Source: Dioscorea cayenensis subsp. rotundata
Taxonomy: Eukaryota; Streptophyta; Magnoliopsida; Dioscoreales; Dioscoreaceae
Reading direction: 5' to 3'
DNA: 64,000 nt
NCBI RefSeq assembly: GCF_009730915.1
Contig: NC_052475.1
Location: 29,449,016-29,513,015, forward strand
A program made the position numbers and the translations under genes. Below are positions 35,448-47,939 of the stretch, piece after piece. Positions within the stretch are counted from its first letter, which is position 1. Every line of letters begins with the position of its first letter. The notes beneath the pieces were generated by a model. The model had not been told where the DNA came from. It worked only from the letters and a program-made list of their open reading frames with translations, and made no database searches.

Positions 35448-36780
35448 GTAGGAAAGTGTATTACCACGTTTCAACTTTTCATTAAAAGTTTTTCAACTAA
35501 AATCATATAATATTATAATAATATTTAAATATTTGTAATTATCTTTAATTATGTACCAAAATTTTAAAAGTAAATTATAATTTAAAAATATTAATAATTA
35601 ATAAAAAACATTGATAATTTTAAAACTTATCAACCCTTCATATAAAAAATTCATTAAAATACAAAATTCTGTTGATTATAAGTTATTAGAGAATTGTATT
35701 GTATAAACTTCAATAATTTTTAAAACTTAAATTAATTGTTTTAAAAAATTGAAGTAAAAATATACTTAGTTAAGTTTTAAACATTATTATCAAAATCATA
35801 ACAATTATGGCATTGTTTGGATTGGCTTCTCAAAAAAGTTTCTTTTTTTTTTTTCATTTGAGTAGAAATGCTTCTAGAAAAAAAGTGTTTCTGCAGATTA
35901 AGTTAAGTATTTTTTTTATATTTTGTGTTTGAATTAGCTTTTCTGTAAAAACGGAAGCTGTAAAAATAAGTTAAAAAACAGTTTTTTTCAAAAAGTGGTC
36001 ATGACTAATTTCGAAAAAAACCGTTTTTCAATTTTTAAACCTAGAAATGCTTAACTTATATAAAAAGCATTTTTGGATTTTTCAAAAGCTAATTCAAATA
36101 AACCCTATGTCAGGTGTGAATACTATGTGTGTGTGTATATATATCTTCATGTATTTTCCGCCTTCTTATATACTACCTTGTAAAATTGTTGTGTTGTGAT
36201 TCTTTTCATGTATATCTCCCTCTGAATATCTTTAAGATAAAATTCCATCAAACTTTTTTATAAATATCTTTTCAAGCTATAAATTTATTCTATAAATAAT
36301 TATTACACAATATAAAAATAAATAAATAAATAAACATATGTCATCTATGACATTGAATATTTAGAAATGTGCAATTTAAAAAGTACACAAGAAAGAAATA
36401 ATGCCTCTGAATTCCCACCAATCAAAATTTTCTTTAAGGTCAATTTGAAATGTAAAAGTCATCAATGATTAAACAAATATGACAATACATTGACCATATT
36501 TGACGAGATAATTTCACAATCAGATGAGATGGCATCAGCAAAGGATGATGTATTATGCAATTTTTGTTTTTTTGTTTTTTTTTTCTCTGAAGACTATGAG
36601 AGGTTACCAAACCTAAATAGCTGCTTCCACACCCTTAAATAGAACAAGAGATGCCCTAGAAAAAGGACACTTTCATTACATCAGAGACAACATTAAAAAA
36701 AGAAAAAAGAAAAAAGAAAAAGAACTACCAAGACATATATTATACTGCTTTCAAGATGAGAGGACAATGGAATTTTCAGT
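35151..36780. other. Spacer between CID and GIP1-like genes
   Basis: AT-rich. It holds a (TA)n run at about 35409-35443, a MITE at 35809-36105, and a mixed (TG)n(TA)n run near 36124-36145. An A-rich run with G every 6-7 bases at about 36697-36723 lies near the GIP1-like 3' UTR. No gene is visible. Confidence 0.6.
35809..36105. mobile_element. MITE with 3-bp TAT duplication (PIF/Harbinger-like)
   Basis: Left end GGCATTGTTTGGATTGGCTT and the reverse of the right end GGGTTTATTTGAATTAGCTT form imperfect terminal inverted repeats. TAT directly flanks both ends (35806-35808 and 36106-36108). Length is 297 bp. The class call rests on the 3-bp duplication and GG start. Confidence 0.6.
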
Positions 36781-39700
36781 TCAGAAGTTAGATGACCAGT
36801 TGAGGTGACCCATCTGTTGCTGCTGATAAGTTCCAACTTGAGGACCTGGAGCAGCCATGCCGACACCAACACCAACACCGGCGCCAATGCCCGGGGGCAC
36901 CTGCTGGGGGATGAGGTGATGCGGATTAGCGATTGGGGGCTGCTGCGGTGTGTGATACAGACCTGGGTATACATGAGGCTGCGGGGTTGGACTGAATGAA
37001 GCATGGCCAGCATGAGCAGGCAAGAATGCCGGCTGAGGTGGTTGCCCGGTTAGATTGTAGTACGGTGTGGATTGCATGCCAGGAAGTTCTCGAGGAGTCT
37101 GGATCCAGATGTCAGGCGTCTCAGCCTGTCGGAAAGAAAAATAAGGAGATATATTTAACAAATTGAATGTTGACAGAAACATTGAAGAACAAGACCAGAT
37201 ATCATGAAATTTTGAAAACAAAATATTCCAAGAATGCTGAAAATGTACCTGCTGATTTGAAGTGTAGGGATTGCTGTCTTTGTATTTGATCCGGGTTGAA
37301 TCATCGAGATTGGTAGTGTTCCCAATGGTCCCTGGAGTAGCCATGTTATAACCAGCAGGATTGGTGAAATTTCCATATCCGGGGAGGGTACCAGTAGGAA
37401 CTGGTTTGTACTGTGAATTTGTATATTTTACAGCAGCAGGGTTTAAATGCGAAGTCCCACCTGGCATCAGAAGATAGTTGTTTGCATTTGACGGGTGGGG
37501 GTAGGTGGGGTTGCCGGTATAGTTTGGCATTGCCATTGGTGGGCCATAGACGGGCGAGAAGATGTGCCGATATGGAACAAAATTGGGCAAATGTGAGACA
37601 TGAACTGGGGGAAACATTTGCGCCATAGGTTGCTGCTGCTGCTGTACTAGTTGCTGCTGTTGCATCAAGGCTGACCGGGGGCTGTCATTCTGTGCATGAG
37701 AACTCATAGGCTGAGATGCAAGAAAACAATTACCATAAAAAAATAAAAATTAGAGGTAACTCAAAATTAAAAAACATTGAATATGCATTACTATTTTCAA
37801 ATAAATACGAGCCCACCTAGATGATTAGGGTCTGAAAAAATTGGTGCATAGACTTTACCATTTAAGGCATACCCATGAGGCATTAGTCCAGGACACATTT
37901 TATAGTCAGTCAGGGACATAATAATCCACAAAGCCCTTATCAAAGCCCTGATACAATTTAAAAGACTTTTTTGACCACCTAAGCCACATTATCAAAGCCT
38001 GATATATCACATAAACTCAATCTATCTATCTATACAATTTTACATCTAAGCCACAAAGCCCTTATCAAAGCCCTGATACAATTTCAAAGACTTTTTTACC
38101 ACCTAAGCCACATTATCAAAGCCCTGATATATCACATAAACTCAATCAAATGTAGCGCTAGATTAACTCAATTGCCCTTATCAAAGCCCTGATACAATTT
38201 CAAAGACTTTTTGACCACCTAAGCCACAAAGCCCTTATCAAAGCCCTGATACAATTTCAAAGACTTTTTGGCCACCTAAGCCACATTATCAAAGCCCTGA
38301 TATATCACATAAACTCAATCAAATGTAGCGCCAGATTAACTCAATCTTCAACAAGTTTAATTGTGAGAACAACGAAATGCACAGTTGAGCAAAAAAACAA
38401 CTCATAGTAAAGTTAACACTATCTTGACATGCAGGAAGAACACTGATGGGGTTCTCCCAGCAATATTAGACAGCATTCTAGCATACAAATTATAAAGTAA
38501 TTACGAATAGTTAAATGCAACAAAGAGAACTAAGCATTATGGAATATATATATATATACAATTTCTGGATAAGATACCTCAGATGTAGACACAAAATTTT
38601 GCACATGTGCATTATCTTCCACAGTGGTTCTAAAGAATGGCATGCCATAATTCGCTTGAGGAATGTATGCCTGTTCCAGATAAAACAAGAAAATTGTTTT
38701 AGAATTTCTTAGAAACTTCACTTGGATGGTGTAAATACTAGATTTTTTCAAATAGCAAAAGCAGCAAAGATTTACATGCCAAAGAAAAACAAAATCACAT
38801 AAAAAAACTAAAAAAATTTAAAAATCAAATCAACTAAAAGAGATGAGACACCTTTACATAACCATGGCTATACCTACAGGCCATATCTCGTTTACCAGCA
38901 AGCCCTGAATTGTTTGTTTAAAATCAGGACCTTAAGACTCTAACTTAAGTTAGCACTTTAAAATATAGAAAAGGATTATAGATCTCATTGTATTTCATAA
39001 CAAAATTCATAGCCTCAGACTAACCGAGAAGCTTGGTGGGCTTGGAGAATTTTGTAGTGGTGGGGGCTCAGATGAAATGTAGGGTGGGTTATGGCCTTGA
39101 ACGACACTGATATCAGCATAAGATTCCATATTTGTTGGATTTGACTCATCATTTTCAGGCTGTGGTTGTCCAGATTCAGCAGCCAATTCTGGAGGTTCAG
39201 ATGGAGAGTTTCTCCCTTGGGAGTCCTCTAGAGATGCCTGGTCATCAGCAGATTCATCCTCACCAGAGCTTGCCTGAACTGTTGTGCAGACACTGTTCCA
39301 AAATCAAGTAAGCGGTAAGTTCACAGCCTAAATAGAAAGCATGTGTGCATCATTCTTAGTTGTATCTAGCTACGCAGAAAATGAAATCAGCAGGAACAAA
39401 AAACAACTGGTAACAACCTCATGGAAGATTCATCATGCTGCAGTTCAACACTATGAGATGCCTTAGAAGATGTGACATCCTTGTTCAACTGAAATCCAGA
39501 TTCAAAACTTCCAAATGTCAACTGTAACCGCTCAGACTCTGGCACTCGAAGATGATGGGGGATGATTACATGCTCAACTCTTGAGATATTAACTTGTGCC
39601 ACCTTATCAGACAATCCAGCTGCTTCCACCTCACTGGACCGAACAGAACCGTCTACGTCAGATGATGGCAATGAAGGTACTTCATGAACTTCTTCATTAC

Positions 39701-42700
39701 TCAAACTAGGCTTCTGAGTAGTTTTTGGCTTCCATTCCATGCTTGGTTGTGTTGCTAAAATGTCATGCATATTAGAACTTAACCAAAAACTTGGGGAAAA
39801 AAATGAAATAATAATAAAAGAGTGGAAACAGTTAAAAAGAAATAATATGGCACACAACATAAGAGATTAAAATTGATCAATGAACCCTCTTGATGAGAAG
39901 TGTCAAGCCTTACTTCACAGAATTCCCCCTAAACTATAAGGCATAGGACAATATCTTACCCAGTAGGATCAAAGGCATTCCTAAATTCCTAGCATAGCCG
40001 AAATAAGCACATGCAAGGACTAGATAATCAAACCCAACCTCCCCTTGCTAATTAATCATTGAGCATAAGAAAGGTATTCCTCCTCATTTTCTTTTCTTTT
40101 TTTTTTCCTCTTCTGCTCAATGCATTCAGGATAGGATAGTCTCTTGCTCACTTATAATTACCTTCACTAGCCCAATGGCCATTAACAACTTCTTGTTCAT
40201 TAACATTATGGACAGATAAAAATTCCTGCTAGCATGTGAACGCTTATGTTTCAGAAGCCAATATGATTTCAATTTCTGATCTTACTTGAACCTAACTTCC
40301 ATCAGCTGGCTTCTTTTGAAAAGCTGTAAATGTTTCATATCAATCTTAGAAATGTTAAGAATACTTGCACAATTTTCATTAAAATGTAATTTGATAAGCA
40401 GGATGACATATTATCTTTTAAAAGTAACAAATAGGGTGTTCTTATTTTTTGTGCAATACATAAATTGCTCAAGCAAGCCCGTGATGTCATGCAGATGAAA
40501 GCAAATCCTATTCAATTTTCTATGATACATGTTACTAAGAAGCCAACCACTACACAGATGCCATCTCTTCGATACAGATGTCATCTGAAGAGGAAATAGA
40601 TCCCTCATTCAAATGAGATCCTGAGCTACTATGTTTGGGTCGAGGTAGAACTAGATATCTACTTGTTCCGTTTAGCTATCAAGACACACACAGATATACT
40701 TATTCCATTTATAAATTTACCAGAATAAATGGTATTGCTAAGGCAATTCGTGAAAAACCCATACCTTTCTGATGAGTCACTGGTTGTTGCAATCGCATAT
40801 TATAATGACTTGAAGGAAGTGATTTCACCAGCGGCATGCTTTGGATGACCGGCTCTAAACCAGGTGTTTGTGAAGAGCTCTTTGAAACAGGAGATGAGTG
40901 GCTAATAGATTCCTTTGATGAAGAAATACCCTGTCTCATCTGAGGAATCAATAGTGAACTATTCGAAACAGTTGGATGGCCCGCTGGCCGATCAAAAGAC
41001 AATTTCCTAGCACCCACTGCTCTCACTTCAGAGCCAATGGCTCCAACAGTACCCGCTGATCGCGAGTCTGGAGATGGGACATGAACTGGATCTGAGGATG
41101 AAGAATACACTCCGATGTGAGAATTTGTTACTCCCCCTGTAGCAGAATGCATCTGTGGACTGCTTTGGCCATCTCCTACTCGAGATGAACTGGCTAGTGG
41201 CACAAGAATCTCGTCAGTCACTGATTGCCTCAGCCCAACACTTGATTCTGCATTTTTAGCATGACCTGAAGCATATCCCACATGCCTATTTAAACCCTGA
41301 TATTGGCCCTCTGAGTTTTTGGCGGCAGAGTGCTTTTGCCCAGTAAGAATCCCACCAGAGCTAGAGAAAAACATCAATGCATGAGAAAACATACAAAAAA
41401 TCCAACAAAGTTTCTACAAACTGAATGTAAGATAATTGTGAGAACCAGCAGATGGGCAGCACAGCAAAAAAGAAAAACATGTCTTGTATACAAAAATACA
41501 CACAACATCATGCTAACCCATAATCTACTCAGCATCAGCCTACATCGCAAAGAACTGAGAAATCATAGAATAATTGTTGTTCTTGAATTCATATTGATTT
41601 GTTAAACTCCATCTAATTTATATCCTTATCTTACTTTGATTTGAAATTTAATCTAATTTAAGCCTTTGCCCAATCTTTGTAGTTTCATTTCACTTAATAT
41701 ATTATTATGTTGCATTACCAAATAAAACCTATGCAATCACTTTTTCTAGTTAATTAAAGACTATATAATATATTCTCTCATATGATTCAAAAAGATCTAA
41801 TAAAAATTGTTACATTGTTATTAAGTTGAACCAAAGCCTGAATTGAAAAGTCATATATTCTCACGGTATACATTAAAGCAAAAGGAAATTGGTGCTCTAA
41901 CACTTAACAAATTAGAATCAAAGCAATATTTCTATAAGCAATTGTAATTCTAGTATTCCTTTAAAAATCTAAATCTCTTGATGCTATTATTTATTTTTGA
42001 CACACAAAAATTACCCACATCCAAGAAAGTCTTTCATCAAAAAATTTTGAATTTGTTATTGTTTTAAAAATTAAAGCCATCCTGCCACTATCTATGTTTC
42101 TAAAAGACAAGAATTATCCATAAAACACCAAATTTCTAAAGAATGTCCATACCTATGTATTTTTTTTTAAAAGACAAAAGTGAGTGATTTTTCGTCTTGA
42201 AAATGAAAAATTCAAGATATGCAGATTTCACGGCGTCCCATATTGCTTTTATTAAATTATTAAATGTACTTAAAATGGAGTTACAAAACATAAATTGGGG
42301 GCAGGATTTATTATGGAACTTCAAATGACATTCACTTACATCTAATGTGATTAGTAGCATTGCATGACAAATTCTCATGGATAGCTAAGATTATCAAAAG
42401 AATTTGTGCATGCCAGACATGCCAAACACAGACTTCAGTGTGTCACAAAACCCATCAGTAAGGGCAATGATATCTCAATATGACAACATCTAAGGTGATA
42501 AATAATCCACGACTAACGAAAAAGGCAATGTTTGAATCCAAACAATTTTATCATGGGAAAACTATAATACCTTCTCTCAACAGTATCAGGGTTCACTTGT
42601 TGAATGCCAAGAGATGAGTTTTGAACAGGCTCAGTCTTGGCATCCTTGTTAGCAGCTAGATTCTCAGTTGTTTTTTGGTTAACTCTGTTGTCCCTTACGA

Positions 42701-45700
42701 TCCGAAACTCTCGACTGACTCCTGCACCTGAACATCTGATATCTTTTAAAAATACAGGCATGAAATCTTACATCATAATATTGTGAAATATAACTTTCTT
42801 ACAGGACATACGCATGCACATTTGGCTTTCTTATATACAACACCATGAGGACAAAATCACGTCCGGTGTGTCATGTGGCCCCTAGACAATAAAAATGGAT
42901 TCTTGTAGACCATGAATACTACAGTAGGCAAGCAAAACTCAACTTACCATGAATAAAAAATGACACGCAAGAGATGAAACTAAACAGAAGAAATACAGGC
43001 ATTGATAAAACCACGCTACCAGAAATTGTACATGTATTTCACTTAGCATGGTACTAGTTCAAATCACCATTTATAAATTCAAAGGACCTCAAGAAGGACA
43101 CAAAAATTAAATTCTGTAACATAGTTTCCTTTTCTTTGTTTCAAGAGGGCGTGCAAAATGCTTACATTGAATAACTAAAACCAACCATTACAAAAACACA
43201 TTTGCCAAGGACATCTATAGTGTTCCTTTGTATTTTAAATCCACTTAAAAAGAGCTTACTTATTCTCAAGCTAATGAAAAAGGAGAGATGACAAAGGATT
43301 ACAGTGTACAGAATTGCCAAGCAACACAATTAATTGGAATTCCTAAATAGCTCAGAGAGGGTTATAATAGAAATTTTGCTGTAACAATATCAAACTTGGC
43401 AGATTCTCATTACCAGGTGCTGTCTTTCGAGTTTGACTTCCTCCACGAGCATTTCTATCCCATGATGAGTAAGATCTTGCACGTTGTAAGTTGTGTTCTG
43501 AGTGCACTCTTCCTTCAGTAGAAGCCTTATAACCTGTATTCTGAGAGCATAAACAAATGCACATTAAAACTTGTTTAAAATAAGTACAATGTGCATAGAT
43601 CAAAATTCACTTTAAGTAAAACATAATGGCAAAGCCAAGGAAGCATGATATGTGGACACAATGAAATTAACATAAAGCATGATTGTCAAAGTACACAAGT
43701 GGGATAGCAAAGCTAAAATACTATGAGTAGAACTAGTTGGGATGGAATTGAAAAAATTTGAAGAGACCAAAAAATACAAGATAACAAAAGAAACCACAAA
43801 AAGTACTGCCAGTAAGAGATGTTCTTTTGCTGCAATCAGCAAAAAGGCATCTCCTGGCCTATAATTTGTCAAACGATACATGAGATAGGGCTTACTTCAA
43901 ATAAAACTAGACACACCAACAGACAAAAGGCTAGGGAAAGAATTGTATGTTCAAAAAGTTCCAGGTAAAGAAAAAAATCTCAAATAAGAGAACAATGGAT
44001 ACAACAAAAATAGGACAATAAAAGATGTAAGTCCAACTTAATTTTGTTACTCTATATATCCCTCCTCCTTCCATTGATCCAAACACTAAAGACCATTCAA
44101 TTCAGTACAAGATGTCAATATACAGACAAAAGGCTAGGGAAAGAATTGTATGTTCAAAAAGTTCCAGGTAAACAAAAAAATCTCAAATAAGAGAACAATG
44201 GATACAACAAAAATAGGACAATAAAAGATGTAAATCCAACTTAATTTTGTTACTCTATATATCCCTCCTCCTTCCATTGATCCAAATACTAAAGACCATT
44301 CAATTCAGTACAAGATGTCAATATACACAAAAGTAGAAGCGCACGACATACAATGAATTGTGGGAATGAATTAATTGATGTAAAGACAATTCATCTTAGG
44401 CAAGATCTATAATTTACCCAACTAGAAAAATCATCTCAGAGCATACCTCTTTCCTTTTGTCCTTTTTCCTCTTCACCTCATGAAATGGATCTGCAATATG
44501 CAAGTCAATGTAAATAATAGAAGACATTATGCCAATGAAGCATATCAGATAAATAAGTACAGTTCCATAGGCAATATCACAAAAGAATGGGTAATGTTTT
44601 CAGCATATGGCATAAAGTTCAAGCATCAACAAGCAAAAAAGCATAAGATCACCACTCTCAGTAAAATGATGATTCACAAAATGAGCGAGTTAAACACTAT
44701 GTTTAACCTTCCACTGTATTCTCCCGTGATAAAAAAGTCCGCATCATCTATTTAAATATTACAAAGTTGCCAGCATGCAACCATCAAAATTGTAAACACA
44801 AGAAAACATCAAGGTTCTCAAAGATTGGTCAGTATCTCCTTATAAGGCAAAACTAATGCATGCATACTAGTGTATAAATAAGCAAAGTGTAGCACTCGTT
44901 TAAACCAAACACCTCAAGCCCATCAAGAATATTTTAAAGTTAGTTATGCCAGCAGAGAATAACGAAAGGTCCATACTCAGCCTTTTAGGGCCCGTTTATT
45001 TCACTGTAAGTGAGAGGAAGGAAGTGGTTGAAGTGGGCTGACTTACCCCCACTTCGATTGTTTATTTCACTGTAAGTGAAAAAACAATAGTTCTTCCATT
45101 TCTCCCAATTCCTTCATTTAATAAAAAGTCACTTCATTATTTGCATAACTAAAGTATATAACCTCCCATCCTCCCACTTCCCCCAACCATCTTGATCTAA
45201 TTGAAAGTCTCATGAAGCTTCTGATCTGTTGGGTGCCATTTCATTTCCTACAAAATGAACACTTAAAGTGCAACTTTTCCAACACTTTCAACTACTTCAG
45301 TGAAGTGGGACTTCCACCCACTCTTGAGGAAATGAACAAGCCCTTGGCCCAAACAAAACACAAACATAGACAAAGCTATTAGAACTTGAGACCAAGGCAA
45401 ACTCATTATACCTCTGCAATTCTGAACTTGCTTTTTGTTGCTCACAAATGATCACCAACTTCTCTAACAAATTGCCACAATAAAATTAAGTTAACAGTTA
45501 CATTAAGGGTTGAAAGATCAAAACATATAATCACTATACCTAATCAGCAATAAGAAATGTATCAAGCAATATTTCCAAAATTCGGTCCAAAGCCCTAATT
45601 CTTCTGTCTTTGGCTTTCTTGATTTCTAAAATAGCCAACATAGTTATTCCCGTCCTTTACTAATCTGAACTATCAAACTTCAACCACAGCTATTTCCGTG

Positions 45701-46252
45701 CTGTCTAATTGCGTTCAAGGTATAGAAATTCACCCACGTAGCAGCCAAAACTCTACCCTTCAGACCAGTGCCCCGTAAAATGTAAAATGCCTCAAAATTC
45801 CAAAATCCTTCAGCCTGCATTCATGAGTTCTCGTAGTAAAAACTCCCCCTTTCCAAAGTACCCATTTTTGCTTTACAAATCTCCCCAATTCCTGCAGCCC
45901 CAAACTAACACAACAAGAACAAAACCCTAAAAATCAGAACTTTCCAACAATACGAATCCACTCAAATCCAATATAAACCGATGAACAAAAGTCTTCGAAA
46001 ATAGAGAACAAGAAGCTACCCGAAAATAAAATTTTTATAAAAAAAAACAGAAAAAAAAACCTTCAAAATTCGAAGAAACTCGCCTTCATTGAGGAGCTTC
46101 TGAGCTGTCTCGTTGGGATCCATGTTAGACTCCTTCAGCGCAGCGTAGATGTCGGCCTCGGAGTGGTTGCCTACGATCTCCTTGATAGATTGGATGGTTT
46201 TCCGCACTGAAATCCCCTGCGCCCCGCCATCATACCTCCCCCCCGTGACCAT
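36781..46252 (-). CDS. GIP1L: GBF-interacting protein 1-like (DUF1296/GIP1 N-terminal domain)
   Basis: Family members interact with G-box binding bZIP factors and modulate transcription. Ten exons on the minus strand: 46252-46084, 44490-44447, 43540-43414, 42727-42571, 41360-40765, 39754-39418, 39292-39025, 38670-38578, 37710-37249, 37125-36781. They join in frame into 865 aa. The start MVTGGRYDGG leads straight into the GIP1 N-terminal helical domain with SVRKTIQSIKEIVGNHSEAD and ESNMDPNETAQKLLNE. DPFHEVKRKK and SREFRIVRDNRVNQ follow. The rest is a long Ser/Pro-rich disordered region with Gln tracts (QQQQLVQQQQQ) and a Gly/Val/Gln-rich end. Intron 1 seems to use a GC donor. Introns carry a Tourist-like MITE, a 203-bp tandem duplication and a minisatellite. 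A telo-box lies in the 5' leader. No frame break was found. Confidence 0.9.
37927..38345. repeat. Complex minisatellite in a GIP1-like intron
   Basis: Four copies of a ~55-base unit (CCCTTATCAAAGCCCTGATA, then CAATTTCAAAGACTTTTT, then CCACCTAAGCCACA) alternate with three copies of a related TTATCAAAGCCCTGATATAT unit ending ACATAAACTCAATC. A third module, AAATGTAGCGC(T/C)AGATTAAC, occurs twice. The order suggests duplication of a composite unit. Confidence 0.9.
43921..44326. repeat. Tandem duplication of ~203 bp in a GIP1-like intron
   Basis: AGACAAAAGGCTAGGGAAAG starts copies at 43921 and 44124. The whole unit is repeated with only a few substitutions (for example TAAGTCC/TAAATCC and AACAC/AATAC). 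It is recent and lies between the second and third coding exons. Confidence 0.93.
44988..45343. mobile_element. Tourist-like MITE in GIP1-like intron 1
   Basis: Left end GGGCCCGTTTATTTC and the reverse of the right end GGGCTTGTTCATTTC form terminal inverted repeats. TTA precedes the left end and TTG follows the right end, a TTA duplication with one change. Length is 356 bp, with no coding capacity. Confidence 0.65.
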
Positions 46253-46312
46253 CTCCGATCGAAATCCAGCGTCACAGGCCCAAGATCGAAGCCTCGCGAG
46301 AGAAACCCCGCA

Positions 46313-46321
46313 AAACCCTAA
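46313..46321 (+). promoter_or_regulatory. Telo-box in the GIP1-like 5' leader
   Basis: AAACCCTAA about 60 bases upstream of the start codon, on the strand opposite the gene. Similar motifs sit in the 5' leaders of RMC1, CID and PDAT. Confidence 0.5.
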
Positions 46322-46750
46322 ATGAGATAGAGAGAGAGAGAGAGAAGAAGATCGATAGAAAACACTCAAAACAGAGAAGCTAGAAAGAGCGGTGCGTGCA
46401 AATGGTCTCCTTTGAGTCGTTATTTCATTCCTTTTATGGGTGTTTTTAATTTAGGAAATATTCAAGGGGTAATTTAAAAATATATATATATTTTTTTTTA
46501 CAAAAATAAAAATAAGAAGGTCCGAATACTTTTAATACAATCATCACTTTTTATATGTCAGTCCTTACAGATTTAGAAATGTTTGAAAAAAATATAAAAA
46601 AAATTAGGAAATTTTATTTACTGAGATGAAATAAATATTTCGATGAGATTAAATATGTGTATAAATATCAGTCGTCGGGGTGTCATTTATTTAGATTTTT
46701 ATTTTATTATGATAAATGATATTTTATCGAATAGATTTTTATGTCAATTT

Positions 46751-46827
46751 AGGGTTTAGGGCTTAGGCCTTATGCTTTATGATTTAGATTTTAAGATTTA
46801 ATATTTATTAATTAGAGTTTAAATTTT
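46751..46827 (+). repeat. Decayed telomere-like heptamer array
   Basis: Eleven consecutive 7-base steps start with A and end in T-runs: AGGGTTT, AGGGCTT, AGGCCTT, ATGCTTT, ATGATTT, AGATTTT, AAGATTT, AATATTT, ATTAATT, AGAGTTT, AAATTTT. The first units match the plant telomere TTTAGGG and later ones decay with the register kept. Confidence 0.5.
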
Positions 46828-46938
46828 AATTTTTTTGATATAGGATTTTGTAGCATTTTGGTTTAATTTTTTGATATGTTTTTTTTTATTTAAATTTTTT
46901 AAAATTTAAAATTTAAAAATTTATTTAGAAAAAAAATG

Positions 46939-46965
46939 ACGTGGGTAGCAACTTGCTACCCACGT
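46939..46965. repeat. 27-base near-perfect palindrome
   Basis: ACGTGGGTAGCAA and its exact reverse complement TTGCTACCCACGT are separated by a single C. It lies in very AT-rich spacer, so it stands out in composition. It contains two ACGT cores. Confidence 0.9.
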
Positions 46966-47461
46966 TATTCAAGAAACTTAATTGAAAATATATTTAATAA
47001 AAATAGTATCGTTTTTTATTAATTTATGCGAAATATAAAAACTTATTAATCTTTTTAAATTTTTTTAATAATTTTATTTCTTTTTAAGTTTCTGATTCAG
47101 TGTACTGTGGTGGGGTTATGGTGGATATTTCTATTTGTTATTTATTGTGTTTACAAAATTAACCATTCTTATTTGTCCCCCTTATAACACTCTTTAAGTT
47201 AAAAGCTGAGTTAGTCAAAATGCTTTTAAAAATTATAAATTAAATATTTTTATATTTATATCTAATCTAGTGGTACAAGCACCCTTCTAAAAGGTGTTTT
47301 ATATGGATTTTTATTATTCAAAGTTTGAAACGTGTCAAACATAATAATATTGAAAGAGTTTTTGGGTATGAAATTAAACTTGTAACCCAATCTCCATATT
47401 TGTCGGATGAGTACACACTATTCAGGCAATCAATTTTTAATGGTGTGCACCTCCTTAATTT

Positions 47462-47629
47462 GTATCTTCACATTTCTCTCTCATATATAATTCCATAAAG
47501 AGAAATAGGGAATTGAATAGAGTGTTAAGGGTAATTTTAGAATAAAAATAATAAATGCTTTTTAATGTTAAAAAATAACAGATAAAAAGAAACATGGACT
47601 TGTGACATATAAAAAATGAATGGAGGGAG
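47462..47629. mobile_element. Stowaway-like MITE remnant
   Basis: The right end AACAGATAAAAAGAAACATG and a terminal TGGAGGGAG followed by TA match the Stowaway pattern. An interior TAAGGGTAATTTTAGAATAA parallels the other two copies. The left end is not recognisable. Confidence 0.5.
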
Positions 47630-47939
47630 TAAAATCTTTTCCTCCATGAAGAAACCCAAATACATTTAAATTTATAAAATTATAAAAATTTATAAAACAA
47701 CGAATTAAGTTAATAATATCATATTAGGCAAAAAAAATATATATATATATATATATCACCTAAAACATGGCATGATCATATTTACAAACACCTGGTACAA
47801 TCTGAACCAAACATATAGATTTTGGTGTTCGATCATTTAATGAAAGAAATAAAACCTCTCATGCCATTCGTTTTGCTAAATAAAAAAAAAATAGAAAATT
47901 TGAAATGATGCTGTAAACTAGCTCAACCATTAGATGAAG

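Noticed and set aside
37927..38345. CRISPR-like array
   Set aside because: Units are directly adjacent and composite without unique spacers, in a plant intron.
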